From UBA1413 sp964552955 (GTDB lineage: Bacteria > Bacteroidota > Bacteroidia > Bacteroidales > Prolixibacteraceae), in assembly GCA_964552955.1 (NCBI GenBank), contig CAZKIU010000007.1:43541-107540 (forward strand): 64,000 bases of DNA, given 5' to 3'. Of the stretch, positions 60,774 to 64,000 are shown piece by piece. Numbering within the stretch: position 1 is the first letter of the stretch; each line of letters starts with the position of its first letter. Both the position numbers and the translations under genes were made by a program. The notes under the pieces were generated by a model that saw only the letters and a program-made list of their open reading frames with translations, did no database searches and was not told the DNA's origin.

Positions 60774-60903
60774 ATCCTCAGTTTCCTGCATTTGGGTTTC
60801 ACTTCCTGCCGTCAGACAAACTTTAATGATACTGTCATTTTTTTGAAACAGCCTTGTAACACTGCTCCTTCACCTTTGTGGTGGAATTTCAGGAGCAATT
60901 GTT

Positions 60904-63888
60904 ATGATGTTTTTTACGAAACCAGAAAAGGTTTATTTCCTTGATACCCTTCCCGCATTTTGTGTTAGCAACAATAAGAGATCTATTTTCAACCCAACCG
61001 CAATAGAAGTGCGGTTAAGCCGCCTTGTAGTTATTTCCTTTTTGCTCCTGGTTTACCTGTCAGCGCTTCAGGAAGCGCAGGCGGGGAACATCAGGGGAAC
61101 GGTGCGGGATGGTAAAACCGGGGAGACGCTGGTGGGGGCGCAGTTGCTGATCCAGGGGACCACCCGGGGAACGGTCACTGATTTCGACGGTAATTTTTTT
61201 CTTACCGATGTCACTAAAGGGAGTTATAACCTGGTGGTGGCTTTTATTTCCTATGAGAATCAGATTATCAAGGTGGAAGTTCCCGAGGTGGGGGATACCG
61301 AATTGGTCATTGACTTGCTGCCAGTCTCCATTGATGTGGGGGAGGTGAAGGTGGTGGCCCGGAAACGGAGCAACACGGAAGTGGCCCTGATGAACACCCT
61401 GAAATCGGGCAGTTTGATCGTCAGCGGGATCACGGCACAGCAGATCTCAAAGAGCCAGGACAAGGATGCGGCGGAAGTGGTACGCCGGGTGCCGGGCATC
61501 ACGATTACCGATGGCCGGTTTGTGGTGGTGCGCGGGTTGGAAGAGCGATACAATTCGGTGATGCTGAACAATGCCACAGCGCCCAGTTTCGAGGCCGACA
61601 AACGGGCCTTCTCCTTTGATGCCATTCCCAGTGGGCTGATCGACAATATCCTGATTTATAAGAGTCCGGCCCCCGAGCTGCCGGCCGATTTTGCCGGGGC
61701 GGCCATCAATATCCAGACCAGGAATGTGGCCGATGCAAACAGCTTCAGTCTTACTTATGGGAGCAGGTACAACGAAGGAGCCACTTTCAGCAAGGATTTC
61801 CTGACCCATGAAGGGAGTAAGAGCGACTGGCTGGGCTGGGACGACGGTTCCAGGGCTTTACCGGCCGGTGTGCCCTCCCCGGAAGCATTTGCCCTCCTCT
61901 ACGACTGGCCCGATGCCTCAGCTTATCTTGACCGGACGGGTCAGATCAACGCCCTATCGGCACTTTTCCCCAACAATTGGGAGGTGTCGGCAAAAGCGCC
62001 CCTTCCTGATCAGAACTTCTCGGTCTCCTTTTTACGCAGGTTTCTGATCGGGAAGGTTTCGATAGGGAATATCACCTCCCTGAATTATGGCACTTCCACC
62101 AGTTTTACGACCAACCAGCGGGTGGAATACCAGAATTATGATGAAACCCTGAGGGAGTTGATCCGGAATTTTGATTTTACCGACCAGCAGGCCAAATCGG
62201 AACATAAGACCGGGATTATCCAGAATTTCAATTTCCTCTACGGAAAGAACCAGAAGCTGGAGTTCCGCAATTTTCTGAATCAGATGGGAACCCTCTCCAC
62301 CACGCAGCGCGATGGAATCAATTATTACAATGTGGAGACGCTCCGGATGTTCGATTTGAAATATGACAGCCGGCTGGTCTATTCGGGACAGTTGGCTGGG
62401 GAACAGACCTTCAACAAGGAGCGGACCAGGGTCAACTGGCTTGTGGGGTATGGATTTACCAACAAAAACCAGCCCGACAACCGCCGGTTAACGCAGGTGC
62501 AGATCACCGATGAAGCCAGTGATCGTTACAACCAGTATTACCTGCGGATACAAAATGTTCCCAATCCCTACCTTGCAGGGAGGCTTTGGATTGACATGGA
62601 GGAGGTGATCAGCGATGGGAAGCTGGACTTGACCCATCAGATGACTTTCCCCTTTTCCACCACGCCGTGGCAGCTGAGAGCCGGTGGTTTTTACGAGAAG
62701 AAAGAGCGGTCGCTAAACTCAAGGCTGGTAGGGGTCGTCGCTTTGCGCAACCCTCCTGACCTCTTTTTCAATCCTGTGTCAGAGATCATGAATCCCTCTA
62801 ATTTCTGGTTTGACCAGACGGCACCCTATACGCAGCACGGGCTTTCCTATCGTGACAATACCAGGGCCAAAGACAGTTATGACGCCACCGATATCCTCAC
62901 CGCAGGATATGTGGCACTCTCGTTGCCCGTCACCCCCAAGATCACGCTTTATGGCGGGATCCGCCTTGAAAACTGGAACCGCGAGATCACCCATTTCTTT
63001 GAAGAGCGGGAAGATGCCGATAAGACCCCCATCACGCGCGACACCCTCGATATTTTCCCGTCGGTGAACCTGACCTGGAACCTGACAGAATCCCACCTGT
63101 TCAGGCTCTCCTACGGCAAAACCGTCAACCGCCCCGAGTTCAGGGAGATGGCCCCCTTTGATTACCAGGATTTCGAGTTGTTCGCCATTGTTTATGGGAA
63201 TAAGGATCTGAAAAGCGCCTATGCCGGCAACTTCGACCTCCGTTACGAGTGGTATCCCCGGCCGGGAGAGATGATATCGGTGGCCGGCTTTTACAAAAAG
63301 TTCACCGACCCCATTGAGACGTTCCTCCGCCCGTCAGGGACCACTTACGACTACTTCCCCTACAACACTGAAGAAGCATACAGCACAGGAATAGAGATCG
63401 ATATCAGGAAACGGTTCGAAGGATTGGAAGGCACCTCCGGATTTCAGGGGTTTCTCAAAAACCTGACCGTGGTCTTTAATACCTCCCTGATTAAAAGTGA
63501 AATCAATACCTCCAAACAGGAGTTTACCCGCGACACCCTGAGGGTGATGGCCGGACAGTCGCCTTACATCGTCAATTTGGGACTCTTCTACAACAACGTT
63601 GAAAAAGACCTGGACATCAATCTGAGCTATAACGTCGTGGGAAAACGGATGGCCTATGTGGGGACCCCTACCAATCCGCATACCTGGGAACTCCCCCGGA
63701 ACGGGTTGGACCTGACCGTACAAAAGGGCATCGGGAAAAACTTCAGTGTGAAAGCAGGGGTGAAAGATCTCCTGAATGAACCAGTCCGATTTGCTCAATA
63801 CCACGGCGTGAACGAGGATGTGGAGGCTTTCACCAGGAATTACACTCCTAACCGGCAGTTCTCTTTCAGTCTGGTCTGGAAACTGTAA
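60904..63888 (+). CDS. TonB-dependent outer-membrane receptor with CarboxypepD_reg-like domain
   Basis: 994-residue outer-membrane importer. A signal segment lies at about 39-60 (LVVISFLLLVYLSALQEAQA), so the true start may be a GTG at 61009 (residue 36); the ATG at 60904 gives a SusC-like N-terminal extension. Next comes the beta-sandwich domain (GNIRGTVRDGKTGETLVGAQ), the plug (VVRRVPGITITDGRFVVVRG, then VMLNNATAPS) and a 22-strand barrel ending in the C-terminal aromatic motif FSFSLVWKL. No SusD partner, siderophore or metal genes adjoin, so the ligand is unknown. Confidence 0.92.
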   Translation: MMFFTKPEKVYFLDTLPAFCVSNNKRSIFNPTAIEVRLSRLVVISFLLLVYLSALQEAQAGNIRGTVRDGKTGETLVGAQLLIQGTTRGTVTDFDGNFFLTDVTKGSYNLVVAFISYENQIIKVEVPEVGDTELVIDLLPVSIDVGEVKVVARKRSNTEVALMNTLKSGSLIVSGITAQQISKSQDKDAAEVVRRVPGITITDGRFVVVRGLEERYNSVMLNNATAPSFEADKRAFSFDAIPSGLIDNILIYKSPAPELPADFAGAAINIQTRNVADANSFSLTYGSRYNEGATFSKDFLTHEGSKSDWLGWDDGSRALPAGVPSPEAFALLYDWPDASAYLDRTGQINALSALFPNNWEVSAKAPLPDQNFSVSFLRRFLIGKVSIGNITSLNYGTSTSFTTNQRVEYQNYDETLRELIRNFDFTDQQAKSEHKTGIIQNFNFLYGKNQKLEFRNFLNQMGTLSTTQRDGINYYNVETLRMFDLKYDSRLVYSGQLAGEQTFNKERTRVNWLVGYGFTNKNQPDNRRLTQVQITDEASDRYNQYYLRIQNVPNPYLAGRLWIDMEEVISDGKLDLTHQMTFPFSTTPWQLRAGGFYEKKERSLNSRLVGVVALRNPPDLFFNPVSEIMNPSNFWFDQTAPYTQHGLSYRDNTRAKDSYDATDILTAGYVALSLPVTPKITLYGGIRLENWNREITHFFEEREDADKTPITRDTLDIFPSVNLTWNLTESHLFRLSYGKTVNRPEFREMAPFDYQDFELFAIVYGNKDLKSAYAGNFDLRYEWYPRPGEMISVAGFYKKFTDPIETFLRPSGTTYDYFPYNTEEAYSTGIEIDIRKRFEGLEGTSGFQGFLKNLTVVFNTSLIKSEINTSKQEFTRDTLRVMAGQSPYIVNLGLFYNNVEKDLDINLSYNVVGKRMAYVGTPTNPHTWELPRNGLDLTVQKGIGKNFSVKAGVKDLLNEPVRFAQYHGVNEDVEAFTRNYTPNRQFSFSLVWKL

Positions 63889-63923
63889 CAATATCAGAAG
63901 ATTAGAAGGATAGAATATGAAAA

Positions 63924-64000
63924 GTCAGGAGTCAGGAGTCAGGAATCAGGAATCAGGAATCAGGAATCAGGAATCAGGAATCAGGAATCAGGAATCAGGA
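63924..64000. repeat. 7-bp tandem repeat at the window edge
   Basis: Eleven units of seven bases in a row: three GTCAGGA then eight ATCAGGA, running off the window end, so the true length is unknown. It starts 35 bases after the TonB receptor stop. No gene is visible in it. Confidence 0.95.

Noticed and set aside
63924..64000. CRISPR or attachment-site repeat
   Set aside because: The unit is 7 bases with no spacers; it is a simple tandem repeat.

Overview
The window is about 64 kb of chromosome from a member of the Bacteroidota, most likely an uncultured lineage near Bacteroidales. The evidence is phylum-typical gene content: GldD and GldE, a CHU_C/type B T9SS sorting domain, DUF4290 and DUF4294 proteins, a TonB receptor with a CarboxypepD_reg-like domain, and a second EF-G. 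Shine-Dalgarno sequences are almost absent, and promoter -7 boxes read TAnnTTTG. Three 100-N blocks, each flanked by the same 55 bases on both sides, mark it as a scaffold assembled from short reads. No rRNA, tRNA, CRISPR array, prophage or transposase was recognised.

Layout. 1-5.3 kb: tail of a GH88/GH105 glycosidase, grpE-dnaJ, a repeat-rich gap, a TlpA-like thioredoxin, murA and a DUF4290 gene. 5.4-9.3 kb: a UvrD/PcrA helicase with a repeat-built linker, and a secreted PKD/CHU_C protein. 9.4-14.6 kb: a degenerate EF-G paralogue, then a C39-peptidase ABC exporter coupled to an unusually short membrane fusion protein. 14.6-32 kb: one long ribosomal block (rpsL-rpsG-fusA, then S10-spc-alpha through rpoA-rplQ), colinear with the bacterial norm except that map is absent between secY and infA. 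It ends in a clear terminator.

32-45.8 kb: a UbiD-family decarboxylase with a low-complexity insert, free-methionine-R-sulfoxide reductase, hisS-hutH, an ECF sigma/putative anti-sigma/Spy-like operon, a Nudix-fold regulator that lacks its catalytic box, a DUF4369-thioredoxin lipoprotein, small membrane proteins, a DMT exporter, an ArnT-like glycosyltransferase and an orphan membrane protein. 46-49 kb: zwf-pgl (oxidative pentose phosphate pathway) and a phosphopantetheinyl transferase. 49-55.2 kb: mutY-ssb-gldE-gldD facing HU, a 30-residue basic protein and RNase G, an arrangement I recall from gliding Bacteroidota. 55.3-64 kb: DsbD, a SpoU methyltransferase, arginine deiminase, a DUF4294 protein, ThpR and a large TonB-dependent receptor, ending in a 7-bp tandem repeat.

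Most of the window is housekeeping. The least ordinary items are the minimal membrane fusion protein beside the C39 exporter, the 72-bp repeat array running into the gldD signal peptide, the GTPase-degenerate EF-G paralogue, a MurA with Asp in place of the usual Cys, and the tiny COX24/bS22-like protein next to HU.
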